The notes under the pieces are model-generated. The model was not told the DNA's origin. It ran no database searches and saw only the letters and a program-made list of their open reading frames with translations. From contig CAMDXR010000185.1 of the NCBI GenBank assembly GCA_945877725.1, positions 1 to 6,453 of the forward strand: a stretch of 6,453 nucleotides of DNA. The letters run 5' to 3'. This stretch comes from Limnohabitans sp. Rim8 (GTDB lineage: Bacteria; Pseudomonadota; Gammaproteobacteria; Burkholderiales; Burkholderiaceae_C). The position numbers were made by a program, and so were the translations under genes. Shown in pieces: positions 6,002-6,453 of this stretch (its first letter is position 1; each line of letters starts with the position of its first letter).

Positions 6002-6453
6002 ATGCAGGTCATGCCCCCGTCAAAAATCAGCATTTTCGGCATTGAACTGGAGGTGCAACGGCTGTATGCCTCTGGGAATCTGGTCAAACAAAGCTTGGTT
6101 TTTTTGCACGAGGGACTGGGCAGCGTGGCCATGTGGCGCGACTGGCCCACCCGGTTGTGCACCCAACTGGGTTGCCATGGTTTGGTTTATTCGCGCCAGG
6201 GCTATGGTCAGTCCGACCCTGTGCCCGATGTGCGCGGCCCCTCTTTAGAGTCAGAAAACCAGCGCAGGGGTCGTTTACAGCCTGACTACATGCACCGCGA
6301 AGCCCTGCATGTGTTGCCCGAACTGCTTCGGGTACTGGACATCCAACGCCCTTGCCTGCTGGGGCACTCGGACGGCGGCACCATTGCCCTGCTCCATGCC
6401 AGTCGTTTCGATGTCGCAGGATGCGTGGTCATGGCCCCCCATGTCATGGTGGA
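6002..6453 (+). CDS. Alpha/beta hydrolase, C-terminus beyond window
   Basis: The first 150 codons of an alpha/beta hydrolase are present; the gene runs off the right edge. Visible elements are the strand and oxyanion-loop motif LVFLHEGLGS (32-41), the segment VYSRQGYGQSD (62-72) typical after strand 4, and the nucleophile elbow GHSDGG (121-126), whose Ser123 is the expected catalytic nucleophile. The acid and histidine of the triad lie beyond the window. There is no signal peptide, so it is probably cytoplasmic. HEGLGS and GHSDGG suggest a small-molecule esterase/lyase-type hydrolase, but the substrate cannot be predicted. The ATG at 6002 is preferred for its AGGA ribosome binding site; the ATG at 6011 remains possible. 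It is transcribed away from the five-gene cluster, and its 5' end may contain the promoter of the propeller gene. Confidence 0.92.
   Translation, partial: MQVMPPSKISIFGIELEVQRLYASGNLVKQSLVFLHEGLGSVAMWRDWPTRLCTQLGCHGLVYSRQGYGQSDPVPDVRGPSLESENQRRGRLQPDYMHREALHVLPELLRVLDIQRPCLLGHSDGGTIALLHASRFDVAGCVVMAPHVMV

Noticed and set aside
5947..6162. N-terminal extension of the propeller protein by 72 residues
   Set aside because: The extension has no ribosome binding site or domain, would put the signal peptide in the middle of the protein, and overlaps the real hydrolase gene on the other strand.

Overview
The window looks like chromosomal DNA of a betaproteobacterium, most likely a Burkholderiales/Comamonadaceae-type organism. 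This is inferred from protein sequence style and gene order, not from a marker gene. Six protein-coding genes can be supported: five on the minus strand and one divergent gene on the plus strand at the right edge, with glnA cut by the left edge as a seventh. There are no rRNA or tRNA genes, mobile elements, CRISPR arrays or large repeats that I can see.

Layout from left to right. Positions 1-1052 (minus) encode the first 350 residues of a GlnA-type glutamine synthetase; its C-terminus lies outside the window. Positions 1053-1336 are the only sizeable intergenic region and read as a nitrogen-regulated control region: a sigma-54 promoter with correct GG-N10-GC spacing about 50 bp upstream of the glnA start, and two NtrC-like dyad sites about 200 bp further upstream, 21 bp apart. 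Positions 1337-5946 (minus) hold five closely spaced genes. In transcription order they are an exported YVTN/YncE-type beta-propeller protein, an exported NodB-type polysaccharide deacetylase-like protein (17-nt overlap), a sterol desaturase/fatty acid hydroxylase family membrane enzyme (4-nt gap), an EI24-domain membrane protein (46-nt gap) and a stand-alone molybdopterin-binding (CinA N-terminal type) protein (23-nt gap). From 6002 to the right edge, on the plus strand, is the N-terminal half of an alpha/beta hydrolase.

How the genes may work together. The propeller, deacetylase, desaturase and EI24 protein all have envelope or membrane locations. Their tight packing suggests one transcript starting in the 55-bp divergent spacer at 5947-6001, but no shared pathway can be deduced. 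glnA is almost certainly expressed separately from its own sigma-54/NtrC promoter.

I found no clearly novel system. The points most worth a second look are the glnA enhancer, which abuts the stop codon of the upstream gene, and the deacetylase, whose first catalytic motif has Thr where the family normally has a metal-binding Asp.
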